Of a DNA stretch of 64,000 bases, positions 11,131-23,329 are shown one piece after another. The stretch comes from Polytrichum commune. Its lineage: Eukaryota > Streptophyta > Polytrichopsida > Polytrichales > Polytrichaceae. Made by a program: the position numbers and the translations under genes. The stretch covers positions 6,822,001 through 6,886,000 of the forward strand of contig OX485804.1 in assembly GCA_950295325.1 (NCBI GenBank), read 5' to 3'. Numbering within the stretch: position 1 is the stretch's first letter; the number at the start of each line of letters is the position of its first letter. The notes under the pieces were generated by a model. That model worked only from the letters and a program-made list of their open reading frames with translations, was not told the origin of the DNA and did not search any database.

Positions 11131-13400
11131 TAATAAATGTTTTTAAGGGCTGGGAGCCTGGGGCTAGAGCTCATGCCAAACCGTATGGGCCCTGCTCTGC
11201 CAAGCCATGACCCCATTGTATATTTATGTATTTTAGGAAAGAGAGTTTTTAGGGCCAGGGCCTGCGATCCGACATCCCCGGGCAGCATGTTGAAAAAAAA
11301 TCAATTGTTTAGTTCTCACCAAAAAAAATTGCATGCCCCGTTAGACTTCAATTTTTTTTTTTTAAATCCTTGCATTCTCGAAGACCTTTTGTCTACAAAA
11401 TCCATATCGAGTGCACTTCACCTTCAAGATCCAAAATCCAATATATATGGTCACTTCCCCATGGTAAACAAGCGTTTGACTAGGATTTCATTTTCAAAGT
11501 GAAACAATGAATAAAGCATGTAATTAACTTGGGAGTCAAAAATATTGCAAAACCCTCGTTAGCATTGAAAACCTTATATTTTATGTGATTTACCATTTGA
11601 AAGGGTTATGTGGTACTAGTTTTTTGTTTTCTCCACACTCAATCAAAAAATTAAGTGGGAATAGGCCACAAAGGAAACTTGAAATTACTAAGAGAACAAT
11701 GTTAACATGCTATAGTCTCAAGATTTAGGGAAGTAGGGATACGAAAGACTATAGTATGTTAGGAACATATTCGAACCCTGATATATGCACATGTTGATTC
11801 AAGAGTATATAGTCTAGTAGGCATGTCCTCTCTCTCTCTCAACTTCATGTTGAGCAACATAAAAACTTTAATGTAATTTTCTAGTCATTATGAAACTTGG
11901 TTTTCATTGATGAGCATTAAAACTTTTTCCTGTCATAATCCACAAGTGATTCATAATTGTCAAACCATTGTAGGAGTTTTGAAGTAATTGAGTGGTGTCC
12001 AAGGTGTTTATATTTGATTGTTAGCAGGTTGACCGTGATGGAATTGGTTGATTTGAAAACATAGTATACTCTTATGGACAGTAGATCTTTGTGGGACTAT
12101 CTGACTTTCAACCACCAGTAAATGAAGCCTTTGACATTGCTTATTTTGTGTGAACTCTTGTGTGAGTATTCTCTACTAATCAATTGTTTGAGGTTGAGGA
12201 AAGTTACATTAGTGTGTTGAAGGTGATTGCACTTGGATTGCTCGTGGTTTCAAACTCATGTCATGTGGAAGCATAATTGTGGATGGATTTATTAGGCTAT
12301 TCAAAGGTGATTCATGATAAGTTGGAGAACTTTGGGTTGAGTCAAGATCCCCATGATTGTAAGAGGAGAAATTATTTGGCAATGATAACGGTTTATGGAC
12401 TGCAACTCTACAGTATGGCCTTGAATGAGATGACGTGTTTGTGAGTGGTATCAAAATCAATGTATGTCTTCAGCTGGAGTAGGGAAATTAATGCATTAGA
12501 TTAAGCATCCAAAATTACCAAACTTACAAGAAAAAGAAGGGTAACGGAGGGATTTCAGCCGACGTAGCTTAAAATTGATCGAGGCAAAATCTTTACCTAT
12601 CTCCTAGCAGGAAAAACACACCATACAAAATAACGGATGGAAAATCAACCCCCTCATTACCATCATAGTTGGGATGGGAGGAGCCACACATGAACACTTC
12701 ATTTAAATATTGCCAACCTAAACATCCCAAAATCAAATATTAAAACTCTCATGAAAAACATACACCAATACGCCATCAAATATCTCACATATATAGTCTT
12801 AAACAAAAGAAATTTCAACAACAAGCAAGCACCCGTGCTCCCCCCAATGAACTTGGGATAACTTCTCTACTACCAGAGCCTACCTCCCAAAGGAGGCGTA
12901 AGACCCTATGTCACATCAAGCTTAACCATGATTGACATACAACTAACAAGCTCACAATCATGTTGGTACCTAGATACAGGTGTTACTTTTATTTGTTTTT
13001 CTCCTAGTAGGTTGAAGGACACATCTGACCATTGCTAGCAACATTCAAAAAAATATAACTAAACTAATTACATTTGAACGATGAAAGCCTTGTCCATAGA
13101 CTTGTTATTTTTATTTCATTGTGGTGCCACAAATCCGACCTTTCATTTATCAACCTTTCACAATAATTAGTAAAAACTTGGGCACATTGTAGTTTGTAGG
13201 TAGCCCAAGCTAGCAATTTATAATTTAAAAAAAAAAAAAAACTAGTTGAGGAAAGGGGAGAAACTTGTAGTGTGATTTACTTGAGTTACGGGATCACACT
13301 GATTCTTTTCCCAACCCAATCGATGGCTAAGAAATGCACTAACCTCATAACAAAGGCCAAATCTAGGAATTAAAGGCCATAGATTTTTGATATGGACTAG
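11131..13400. other. AT-rich intergenic; possible retrotransposon protease trace
   Basis: No intact gene is seen. Around 12,950-13,040 on + the reading SCWYLDTGVTF resembles the aspartic-protease active site (DTG) of copia-type polyproteins. It is followed by a residue run like the copia SRLKD region, but no zinc knuckle or further pol motif was found. The rest has frequent stops in all frames. Confidence 0.3.
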
Positions 13401-13980
13401 GTGTTGGCCTATAATGATATGCGAATTCAGGTTTAGAGATTGTTGTCGGACAACATAATTAAATTATGAGCTAATTAAAGAAATTTGGAAATCCTATGAG
13501 GGTGATTACACTAAATTTTCAAGTTACACTAAAAAGGCTTATTAATACATGATTATTGACTACATCAAGTGCCCTTGAATTTGGTAAAGAGATATAATCG
13601 GGATACTTATCACGAGATTATTGACTATGCTTGTGCATGTGCATGTGCACCGCACAAGGTCTAGGTCAAATGATCTCATTTCGAGGGCAAATAATGCAAA
13701 ATTAAGTGACTGTGACATATGCATATACTGTGATCAAGGGACTCTCCAACCCTTATTTTTGAGAATATATGAATTGTCAATTAAATCCTAAATAGCTTTA
13801 GTGTCATATGGCATCTAATGTCAATATGATATATTATGTATTATGATTAAGAAGTCTTTATGTGAATAGGACGTATAAGTGAGTTTGACTATGAGTATGA
13901 GAGGTTTGGAGATGATAGAAAATTAACGAAGTTATGTGAAACTAAGAATGATTGTTTTGGGTGTGATTGCACTGGATTGA
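13400..13980 (+). repeat. R1 repeat, diverged partial copy
   Basis: Aligns by eye with about 25,205-25,590. Shared blocks in the same order are GTTGTCGGACAA/ATTGTCGGACTG, TTTTCAAGTT.CACTAAA, ATTGACTAC, AAGTGCCC, TTCGGTAAAGAGA-like, GGATACT, ATTGACTATG and TGCACCGCAC. It is more decayed than the copies at 23.3-25.7 and 62.7-64 kb. No ParB/methylase exon was recognised beside it. Confidence 0.65.
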
Positions 13981-16890
13981 ATCCCAATTGTGAGAATAGT
14001 TGATTGAATTAAAATGGCTAGTAATAAAGAGAAGTTAATTAAAATTGTGACAATGCAAGTCAACATGAACATGGACATGAGAGATGAGCAAGAACATATT
14101 GAAATTGATATAGAGAGGAAGCATGGGGAGGGGTCACTCCCGTATTGAAGAAGACTATGTGAGAACCAACATAGGGTCCACTTTAGAGTTACAAACTACA
14201 AATTATTAAACATGTACTTGTAGAAAAACTCTAGTTATATATTGAGATCCCTTATATAAATAAATTCAAATGTTTACAAATTGATCATGTTAGAGAAGTT
14301 TCAAAAATAACATATCATAGGGCTCATTATGGTAGGAAATTAAAATAATATATTTAGGGCCCCACACTATGGATGACCACTGTTGGATGATATCTCATGG
14401 ACGTCACTTAGTAGCTAGATGTCTTATGGTGGGTTAGATGCGGGAAGGGCTCACAATGGGTTTGTGCATTTTGTTTGGCTTTGTGAGCTCCCAATTAGGA
14501 TTTGCCGAAGTTCTTTGAAGTTTTTATGTTTGTGCAAACTCCCACCATCTTGCAAACTAGGCAAGTGTTGATGGTTGATTGTTGAAGGTTGGATAGTAGG
14601 CACACGTGCATAAGTGTGCTCCTTAGGTGCACCCATCCCAAAGCTTCACCCATTTCAGTTGGGTAGGGTTTTGAACTCCTTTTGTGATTTGTCACATTTT
14701 TTGGGAGCATGGTTGATGCAAAAGGATGGGGACAACATCAATAAAAGGCGTTTTTATGAGTAATACCACCTGCGACTCGAGATACTTGATTCTAGTGAGG
14801 TTGTTGGTCACAAACCAAGTTTGCAATGTTGTTGAAGTTTAAATTGTTTTCACTTGTTTGATGCTAGTCCAAAACTTCTTGGCTTGTGAGTGTGGTGAGG
14901 GCAACACATATGCAAAATTTATACCACTACTTGAAGGTATTTATATTGTACATTGGCCTTTTCAATTCTTTGATATTGAGAATAGATGCATGATCAACTG
15001 CAAACTTGACGGGCTTAGTAGAATTTTTTGGAATGTCTATGTTCTATCACTAGTTGGTCCCAACCTTGAATCTAGAAAGCACATGTGTGTGATTGACCTA
15101 TATTTTGTTTTCAACCCTCAACAAACTATAGAGTGCATAACAGAGGAGGTTGAAATCCAAGATCTTACCATGTTTGATGACTATAACTAGCCATTGCCTT
15201 CACCTACTGGTTCTAGAGTTAGTGGTGAGAGCACTGACACATGTGACATTTGACTTGAAGTCCACATTATTAAGAGATGAGGTTATAGCTATAAACTTGC
15301 TGGCCACAGAGAATATTAGGAATTATCTTAAACTACTAACCTTGGAGGATCACCAATGAAACTTGAGGTCTTTGGACCATAAATTTGTGGGTGTAGTAAA
15401 GGTCAATTGTGTCGAGTGTTGTAAAGAGTTTGGATCCACCACTAGATATCAGTCCAAGAACAAAATCCACAACCTCATTGCCCATTTTTTTTTAAATCAC
15501 ATCATATCTAACATATATCTTTGAAATTGGTGCCAAAGAAAGGAAGTTTAGTTTAGTGATCATCCCCAATCACAAGCTTATAATCATAATCACAAGATGA
15601 AATCTATTGTCTTGGATTGCATCTGACCATGAAACTAGTGGTTAAAGGCATCTAGATACTAGGTGCAACGAATGAAATTAATGCCGATGAGAAAAAAAAA
15701 CCATTTGCTATCATTGGGGACGGGGTTGCTAGTATGTGAGCTTGCAAGCATGAGCCTGTGAGCCTGTGAGCCTTCGATTTTTTCCTAGTTATGGTTTGTA
15801 AATCCGTTGGGGGCCTATGACTGTGGAATTACATGTAAGGGTTTATAGTCCAAATGATCAACAAATGAAAATGTTGCTATGCCAATTTTGTACCAAAAAA
15901 TGAATTAATATACGTTCAAATGTTGAGATAATAATATGGTTATCAGATACAATGTGTAAGCAAACTCATGTTGAAAATAAGTGTAGCATGTTAGGATGTC
16001 TCACTACAATACACATTAATGTAAAATTTGAAAACATCATAACACCATCATAACGGTGACATTCACAAAGTCCAAAATACAAAAGAACAACAAAAGTAGG
16101 TTGTAGACATAAATCGAGTTGTAGACGTAAAGGTTGGATATAAATTTGGTTAGAGGCAAAGTCTACAAGCATTGCAAGCACTAAAATATGAATAATGCCT
16201 TAGAATGATCAAGCAATGAGTTTGAATGCTTTTGAAATGCCTATGAAAGATTAGACAAATGAAAATTATGAATTTGAATGATAAAAAATTGTCCACCTAT
16301 ATTAATATTCAAAAACTATGTTGTATAGTTTATAAATAAAATGTGGTACGTTATTTTCCCATAGACCCAAATAAAACCTCAAATTTAAATGTGTAGGTAA
16401 TCAAGCGGTCAACCAATCTAATTTGTTTAGAGGTGCTTACTTTCAATATGAATTGCATGGTGCTATGGTTGCATTCCATTGCATTTGTAAAAAATAATAT
16501 TGAAGTTCTTGAAAATCAAATATCAAAAATCAAATATCAAATCATGAATACAAACTCAAATATCGTCAGACTTAGATGCATTGAGTTCAAAACAAGCACA
16601 TACTTTAGTATCGTTATATTTATGAGGTGAAGGAAAAGTTGAAGATGAATTAGATGAAGCATTAGCATAAGCTTCAGTTAAAGCCTCAACATAAACAGGG
16701 AGGCTATGAGGACTAAGAAAGGGGCTTCTAAATAATCCATGATGCCAATAAAATGACAAGGTTTGCATAGGCGATAGATTTATCCAACTGCAAATAACAA
16801 ACCATGTATTAGAGTATGTAACAAAAAACTAGAGTAAAAAATCTAAAATTTGCAATTGAAATTGTTAAGAGGAAAATACGGAAAAAAAAT
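13981..16890. other. AT-rich intergenic, no recognised gene
   Basis: Short open frames (for example 14858-15190 on +) do not resemble any family I know, and their length fits chance in AT-rich DNA. A minus-strand stretch at 16,768-16,556 sits just downstream of the methylase C-terminal fragment. It may be decayed 3' coding sequence of that gene, but this cannot be shown by eye. Confidence 0.3.
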
Positions 16891-16899
16891 TATTCTCAT

Positions 16900-17510
16900 A
16901 AGTTAAGTAGTGCAACGTCTTCTATTGGAGAATCATCATTAAAGTCCATACCATCGCATGTGGTAGCATAATCAAGATTCTTGAAGCCAGTTGTAGGTGT
17001 TTGAAGAGATTTTAATAAGTTCGGCATCAAAAATTTCTGCATCACTTTCTAATGCTAAAATAGGACGATTGGATGAATGAGCCGCTCTAATAAAAGAACC
17101 TAGATGAAATACAATATTTAAATTAGAAAAAATAAACATTGAAATATAAATTAAAAAACATATAAACTAATAATTGGATATTATAAAATACTATACATGT
17201 AGAAGCAGTCATGTTTGCCAAAATACCGCCTACAGGGCTCAAACCATGATTAAATAACTTCATTAGAACTTCAGACTTCTCCTTTGCACCCCTTCATGGT
17301 TTGTCATCTATTTGTCTACATAATCGACTTGTCATATTAATAGAGTTGAAGATAACGTCATCTGTGATTAAATCGATCTCTTGAATTAAGGGATGCATAG
17401 TGATCATAAGCTTTTGAGTTTGCTTCGCAACAAGAATTAAAAATGATCGAACCAATAACAAAGCCTCACTACAAGAGAAACAAGGGTTTTTAGTACAGTG
17501 TTTTAGCATG
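16900..17510 (-). pseudogene. ParB/methylase-like gene, copy 1: C-terminal SAM-binding fragment
   Basis: On the minus strand, 17509-17220 reads through MHPLIQEIDLITDD, then (one stop after QIDDKP) RGAKEKSEVLMKLFNHGLSP and VGGILANMTAST. After a likely intron (donor GTATAG near 17,193, acceptor TCTAG near 17,112) it continues SFIRAAHSSNRPILALESD and AEIFDAELIKISS. This pattern (EKS..LM..LF, PGG-like turn, TASTGS-like loop, R..LALESD..IF) is that of the C-terminal AdoMet-binding region of beta-class DNA N4/N6-methylases. I infer it is the 3' end of the gene whose other exons lie at 22.0-28.0 kb on the same strand. The stop and lost flanking exons mark it as a pseudogene. Confidence 0.5.
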
Positions 17511-17689
17511 CATGTGCTAATTGGACCAACACTTCATGAAAAAAAGAAACCGACATGTTTCTAGTATAAGTGTTGGAAAATAGTCATTGTTGACACATTG
17601 ACGCCCCGATATTGTTTATAGGACGACTTACATCGTCCTATAAACAATCAGACAATTTGCCCAATAGATTGTATGAATTATGGTTGGTA

Positions 17690-18520
17690 ATTTTTAGGGC
17701 GTATGTAGAAAATCATGTACACAGTAAATAGTAGACAATTTCTAGTATATAATAAATAAAAGTCCGTTAATAGTAAAATAATATACTATAAATAATAAAT
17801 AAGAATAACACACCATTAATATAAATAATATAATAATATAACAAAATAATAAATATCAGACCATAAATAGTAAATAATATACTATATACATTACATAAGA
17901 ATAACATACTGAAAATAATAAATAATATACTATATAAAAATAGATAATAATAAAATACTATAAATAATAAACAAAAGACCATTAATAGTACTAATATACT
18001 ATGAATATTGAAAATTAAATATCAGACTATAAATAGTAAACAATATACTATATATAGTAGATAATAATAACATACTCAAAATAATAAAGAATAAATATCA
18101 GACCATTAATAGTAATAATATACTATAAATATTAAAGAATAAATATCATACCATAATTGTAAATAATATACTATATATAATAGATAATAATAACATATTG
18201 AAATTAATAAATAATAAAGACAATAATAATAAATAATAAACATCAGACCATTAATAGTAATAATATACTATAAATATTAATATGACATATTATAAATACT
18301 ATAAATTATAAACTATAAACAATAAATATTAGGCAGTACATAGTAAATATGATAATTTAAACAGTAAATACGAGGCAGTAAATAGAAAATACGAGATACT
18401 TAATAATAATAATAGGCAGTATACAAAAAATACTGGATAATAAATTATAAGCAATAAATAACAGACATTAAATAATATATGCCGTATATAGTTGATATTA
18501 TATTGTATACAATAAATAAA
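17690..18520. repeat. Degenerate AT-rich array
   Basis: The segment is almost entirely A and T. A recurring block approximates AATATCAGACCATTAATAGT followed by AATAATATACTATA. It recurs near 17,850, 17,970 (AAAGACCATTAATAGT), 18,016, 18,095, 18,140 and 18,240. TAGTA...TACTA within each unit is self-complementary. Open frames here are low-complexity Tyr/Ile/Leu runs and not genes. It lies where an intron of the methylase-like gene would be. Confidence 0.6.
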
Positions 18521-18581
18521 AAATAAATAGTAACTTGGGGCCTTTATATACAAATGTTTTAATTACTTCTAATATATCATG

Positions 18582-19270
18582 CGCAGAGTGGTGGCTTAGT
18601 GGCTAAGGCCTCTATGTGGGAGCCAAGAGGTTCAAGCACGGGTAGATCACTTAGTGCATTTTAAAAACGACGTGAGGCATAATATAGAGAGGATTAAAAT
18701 CATTTGAAATAAAAATTATAAAGGAATTCCAAATAATGAAGGGGCCATTAAATGTAGACAACCCCATTATAAGTAAGTTAGATGGACATAAAATGTGGAC
18801 CATTATTTTTTTGTAAAATTAATATAGGGGCTGAAAATAAGGATCCTATGTGTTTTCATCATAACAATGTTTGCAATGATATTACTTTGCTATGGTCTCC
18901 TATGTGTTTTCTTCATAACTCTGTTTGCAATGGTATTAATGTTTGCACCCTTCTTTGTATCCATGCTTTCCCTCAACACTCGTCAATTGCGTTAGGAAGT
19001 AGATTAGCTTTTATTACTTAAAAGGAATATAGAGTACAAAAAATTGCAGTGACTTGGACAATATAAGTAATGGAAGGGTGTAAACAAATAGGCCATTTTT
19101 GAAATTTAAGTAATTATAGGGAGGCTTTAATTCAACCCTTGAAAGTAAATAGCCCCAAAACAAAAAACCCCCAGCCGCACGTGGTGCACAAAAATGCCTT
19201 AGAGTGATCTACCCGTGGGTTCAAGAATCAAATCCCTTGGCCCCCCGCCCTTGGCTTAGCCTACTAGGTA
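18582..19270. repeat. Inverted pair of tRNA-like (SINE-like) heads around 500 bp
   Basis: At 18,592-18,639 a box-A-like TGGCTTAGTGG and a box-B-like GGTTCAAGCAC lie about 35 bases apart, as in tRNA genes and tRNA-derived SINEs. The right end (19,190-19,270) carries the inverted counterpart: both share ACGGGTAGATCACT followed by a GCATTTT-like stretch. There is no complete cloverleaf, so not a tRNA gene. Alternatively this is a foldback element whose ends happen to look tRNA-like. Confidence 0.4.
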
Positions 19271-19844
19271 AGTGTCTAGGCACTTAGAACTTATAGGTGC
19301 TTATAGATGGCAAGGCTCGGGAGGTGAGGATTGGACTTACTAATGGTGGATATCTCTTTTAAATGACACTCATTTGTTATAAAATATGACCACTCATTAT
19401 TCAACATATCAACCAATGATAGCCCTACACATGCATGCACGCTTTAACGTTAAGTAATAATTTAGTGTGCAGCCCGTAAAACTTTTAGTATATTTAGACA
19501 TCATAAACAATGGTCCTAAACATATTGGCTATGTGTAGTTAGGTTTTTAGGGTAGGGTTCAAACTCTGAAAACCCCATGGAAGACCAAAGGAGTATCAGA
19601 TGTATCTCTAGTTTGTCACGATAAGGTTAATTGATAGGTTAAAACGTTTATGGTATGCTTTTGACAATCAATTAACTTAAAATTTACTCCCTCATTTGCA
19701 CTTGGTTATCACTTGTTAGGATGAATTAGCTTATAAGGGGTAAATTACTCAGCCACAATTTTATATCTCATGAACATTGACAAAGACTCTTAGTGCTCAT
19801 AAATAAATTATCATGTTTAACAAAAGTCTAGTAACGAGTGACGG

Positions 19845-20035
19845 GAACCGAGTCTTAAGCGTGTGAACTGGCCTAGGATAGTAACACAAGTCTAGTATCA
19901 AGTCAAGGGCCAAGAGTCTCAAGTAGACAGTCAAATAGACAGCCTAGTCACCAGTGCCAAGTAGACAGTCTTAGTTCCAAGTAACGAGTCTAGTCACCAG
20001 TAACCAGTAGCGAGTCTTGTGTCATGAGAAGCGTC
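19845..20035. repeat. Short degenerate AGTC-rich minisatellite
   Basis: Repeated small variants such as AGTCTAGTAACGAGT, AAGTAGACAGTC and AGTCTAGTCACCAGT occur every 15-25 bases over about 190 bases. The units are too diverged to define a consensus by eye. No gene overlaps. Confidence 0.5.
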
Positions 20036-20499
20036 TGGACACATTAGCCATCCAAGTGAGTTAGGCTTTATACCTGCCCTGGGCGTGAACCCCAATCCAT
20101 ATGGGATAAGCATGCGCGCTCTCCTCTCGTCACAGCTCTTCCTACAGGCTCACCCGCGATCGTTTCCTGCACAACGATCTTCTCGACACGGCTACAACTT
20201 TTTTCCCCGATCATCACCTCATTGCTGCTGGAATTAATAGCTCCCACCGAGAACGAGCTGCGAGCACTTAAGTGAGGTGATCATGCTTAGCTAAGCCTCT
20301 TTTCAATTCTTCAAATCCACAAGCGGTAGACAACTCTCGTTGGTATTTCCCCTCAGTCTTTGAGATTTTGAAGCACAACCTCCTTCCTCTACTGGGCAAC
20401 AACCGATTTCCTTCTCGGAATATAAAGTTCTTCTCCGGCATTTGATTATCCAACCCTGATTTAACCTGTCAGTCGGCAAGCTAATATTTTTCTCCCTCC

Positions 20500-21110
20500 G
20501 AAGATTGTCATCAAATCAGAAGGCTTGGGTGTGCTCTTCCCCACTTATCAGGATGTGGTATTTCAGGGGTTATGTATCTTTACAACAATCACTTTAAATA
20601 CCACGCAGATTCTTCATTGAATTTGACCCGCATGAAGGCTCTTTACTCAGACACTTTGAGGTGCTTAAGAGAATTTCCTGCCGAAGTTCTCGATCCTCCT
20701 GATTGGAAGAAAGGATTCAAGTTATTTACCCTCCCTCTCGGAAGGTAAAGGGGATGACTTGAGTGTTGTGAGAATTAAATATGCTTCCCAAGCATATAAC
20801 AGTTTCTAAATTGGCAGGAAGGAGAATTTCACATTCAATGCGCCATAGGTTGTGTGTGATCAAGCAATTTTAGCAATTCATGACATTACAGTTATCCTTC
20901 AACATTCACACCATATGTTGAAATACTACAACGACACACACGGGGTTACTCATAGGTTACCCGAACAAAGGAATTATCTTTCTGAAAGAGGAGATTACAG
21001 ACTCGTTCAGGATTTCATATCATGGCCTCTAATCACCGAGGAATTTATTCTTCAGAATTCTAAGCCTCAAACTGTTATCAGAGAGACTTGTGAATTATAT
21101 TGACTTCATT
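20500..21110 (+). pseudogene. Unidentified broken coding region
   Basis: Open stretches in neighbouring frames follow one another with few bases lost, as in a frameshifted gene: KALYSDTLRCLREFPAEVLD near 20,640-20,695, then 20,852-21,103 with VTHRLPEQRNYLSERGDY. Composition is protein-like rather than low-complexity. I do not recognise the family. It lies within the interval between methylase-like exons but on the opposite strand, so it is probably an insertion. A chance open frame remains possible. Confidence 0.3.
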
Positions 21111-22039
21111 ACAGCCCCAAGTCTTTCACATCTTTCTGTTGAGATGTCACACTGCAACACCCAATTCTGATCATTTATAAAGGTGTTCACTTCCAACACG
21201 ATAAACTTCATCTTTGGAATCCCGAACCTTAAGAGACTGTCCAAGAAATTCCGGACCAGTCTCTTTACGATACAAACATGAAACATGTATCACTCCCTTC
21301 AAGAGTTTCACACTCCTGAATCAAATTCCACATCGACAACACTGATCACACTTCCCACTTCCACAAACAACTTATACACAATGCATATAGCTGAATTTAC
21401 AATCTGATATATTCAAAAAGTATGATTTACAATGAAACTTAAGGGTTTCACACCCAGTAATTGGGAGAGACTACAAAATCACTCTCTTCATGAGAGGAAG
21501 GTCCAAAACTCAAAATCTCTCCCTTCTGTCCTCTTCCTCCTCCTTCTTATCTTCCTGTCCCGAAAGGTGGTGACTGACTCTAGCCCGGATACCAAGTGCT
21601 TCTTCTAATTGTCACATGTGAATTTCATGCCTCTGATATCCTCTAGACTATGGGCAGCAAGGAAAATTCTGGCTTACTTGCATGTTTTCATTTCAAAGCA
21701 ACTAAGTGCCTAATGCTTCACTATTTTACTAGTCTTGAGTGAAATTTATCATTCATTTACTTTTCAAGACTAAAATTTAGGCATTCTGTCCAAAAAATGG
21801 TATCACACTATGTCCAAATAGACGATCCATGGGGTGTAGGGCATGGTCCCCCAAGACATGTCGTAGACAACACACTTTCTAGTAATATATGCTATTAGGT
21901 CACGTCTTTGTTTACTTCAATAAATGTCTTGTTACATGTCTAGATTGTACACAATCTCTAGTAGTGCCTTGAACTTCCGAGTCTGGAAGTTCAAATAAAA
22001 TTAAAATTAAAAAATACATATCATATAAAAACAAATTCA

Positions 22040-23320
22040 AATATGAAACAATCGAGATGAAATGCCATAATTATTACTTACATTTTTGGAAGGATTCATC
22101 GGATTTGTCAAGTACAAGCAATTAATCATAGTCCACTCATGTTTGACCTTGAATTTATAGTTCTTGAAGAACCTTGCCACTTCTTTCTTCATTGCAAAAT
22201 TGTCAGGATAAAATGAAATGAATGTTTCATCGTCATGAAGATAGGTAGGAACAAATGCCATCAATTAAGGAGAAAACTTGAAATGATGGCATTCCAATGA
22301 AGAACTTGAAATGGCAGATCCGAGACACTTGGACCCGAAGAGCATCTAGGTCATCTGCAATGATGAGGTCCACTATATATTTTTTTTGCAGTTGGCCATA
22401 AAAAAAAATTGTCTACCTTCATCAACCTACAAAGATAAAATACAAGAATTGTAATTTATAAATGAAGATGACAATTCAAAGAAAAAAAATGAAATAACAT
22501 GATGAATTAAAAGTGAAATTTTGTAAAATATGAAAGAAAATAAAAAATGTAAAATAAAATGAACTCACCTTTCATAAATTAGCCACAATGTCGTCGTATG
22601 GTACACAAAATATACCTATTTGCCTCTTATTCTCGATAATCCTCACAAAAGAATCATTCAATATTAAATTTGAAGATGTATAATTTGTAAGTAAAGGAGC
22701 CAAAATATTTATTATATCTCTAAATTTGGGAGGCATATCGAAGGTAAGAGAAGAGATAGTATTATGCAGCTTTGAAGTATGAAATATTACCTTTAGATTT
22801 GAAGAAGAAGGGCAATAACTATAAGGTTGTTGAGACTACTTTGAACTGGAACATTGTCATCGTTATTATGATGTAGGAGAGTTGGTTTTTAGGCTTAGAC
22901 TTTGTTTTTTCTGGCCTCTTGGCTATATCATCACCTCTTATAGTTGGAGCAATTATAATTGCACCCTTGAGGACGAATTGAAAGAAATCTTAAAGGGAAA
23001 TATCAAAAGTGAGAGGTGTTTTAAAAAGATCTAAATACCACCCATATTTTTCAAAATGCATAGAATCCTAAGATTTCATGATATCTTTTATGAATATGCA
23101 CTCTTCACTTTCTATGTTTAAATAATTAGCAAAAAAAAATGGGAAATTTGGAAATGGCTTTAGTAAGAAATATGACATATTTGAAGTACCTATAAAACAC
23201 CGTTCGCATAGTTGGATTGAAGTTGAGTTGTTTATCAATGTTATGGTTTTTGTAAACAACAAATTCACGAAAAAATAAAGTACTCAATGTGGTAGGAATT
23301 TTAAATATTTTTTGGTTCAT
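22040..23320 (-). pseudogene. ParB/methylase-like gene, copy 1: middle exons with catalytic-motif region
   Basis: On the minus strand, exon-like pieces include DMPPKFRDIINILAPLL (about 22,740-22,580, followed by donor GTGAGT). Next is GQLQKKYIVDLIIADDLDAL (about 22,395-22,340). After one frameshift comes FVPTYLHDDETF to NCLYLTNPMNPSKN (22,250-22,085), ending at donor GTAAGT. VDLIIAD followed by a variable loop, then a hydrophobic strand and acidic turn, matches the motif IV region (usually DPPY) of N4/N6 DNA methylases. Here the PPY-equivalent reads DLD, so catalysis would be lost. Further decayed exons extend to 23,320. The assignment is inference from motif order. Confidence 0.45.
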
Positions 23321-23329
23321 TTTTGAGTT

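Noticed and set aside
11700-13980. Reading the DTG-like motif and R1 copy as one retrotransposon
   Set aside because: No zinc knuckle, integrase or reverse transcriptase motif lies between them, and R1 has no coding capacity.
17767-18553. Membrane-protein-like frames in the AT-rich array
   Set aside because: Tyr/Ile/Leu/Phe runs are what AT-rich repeats encode by chance.
18592-18640. A genuine tRNA gene
   Set aside because: Box A- and B-like motifs are present but acceptor and anticodon stems do not pair.
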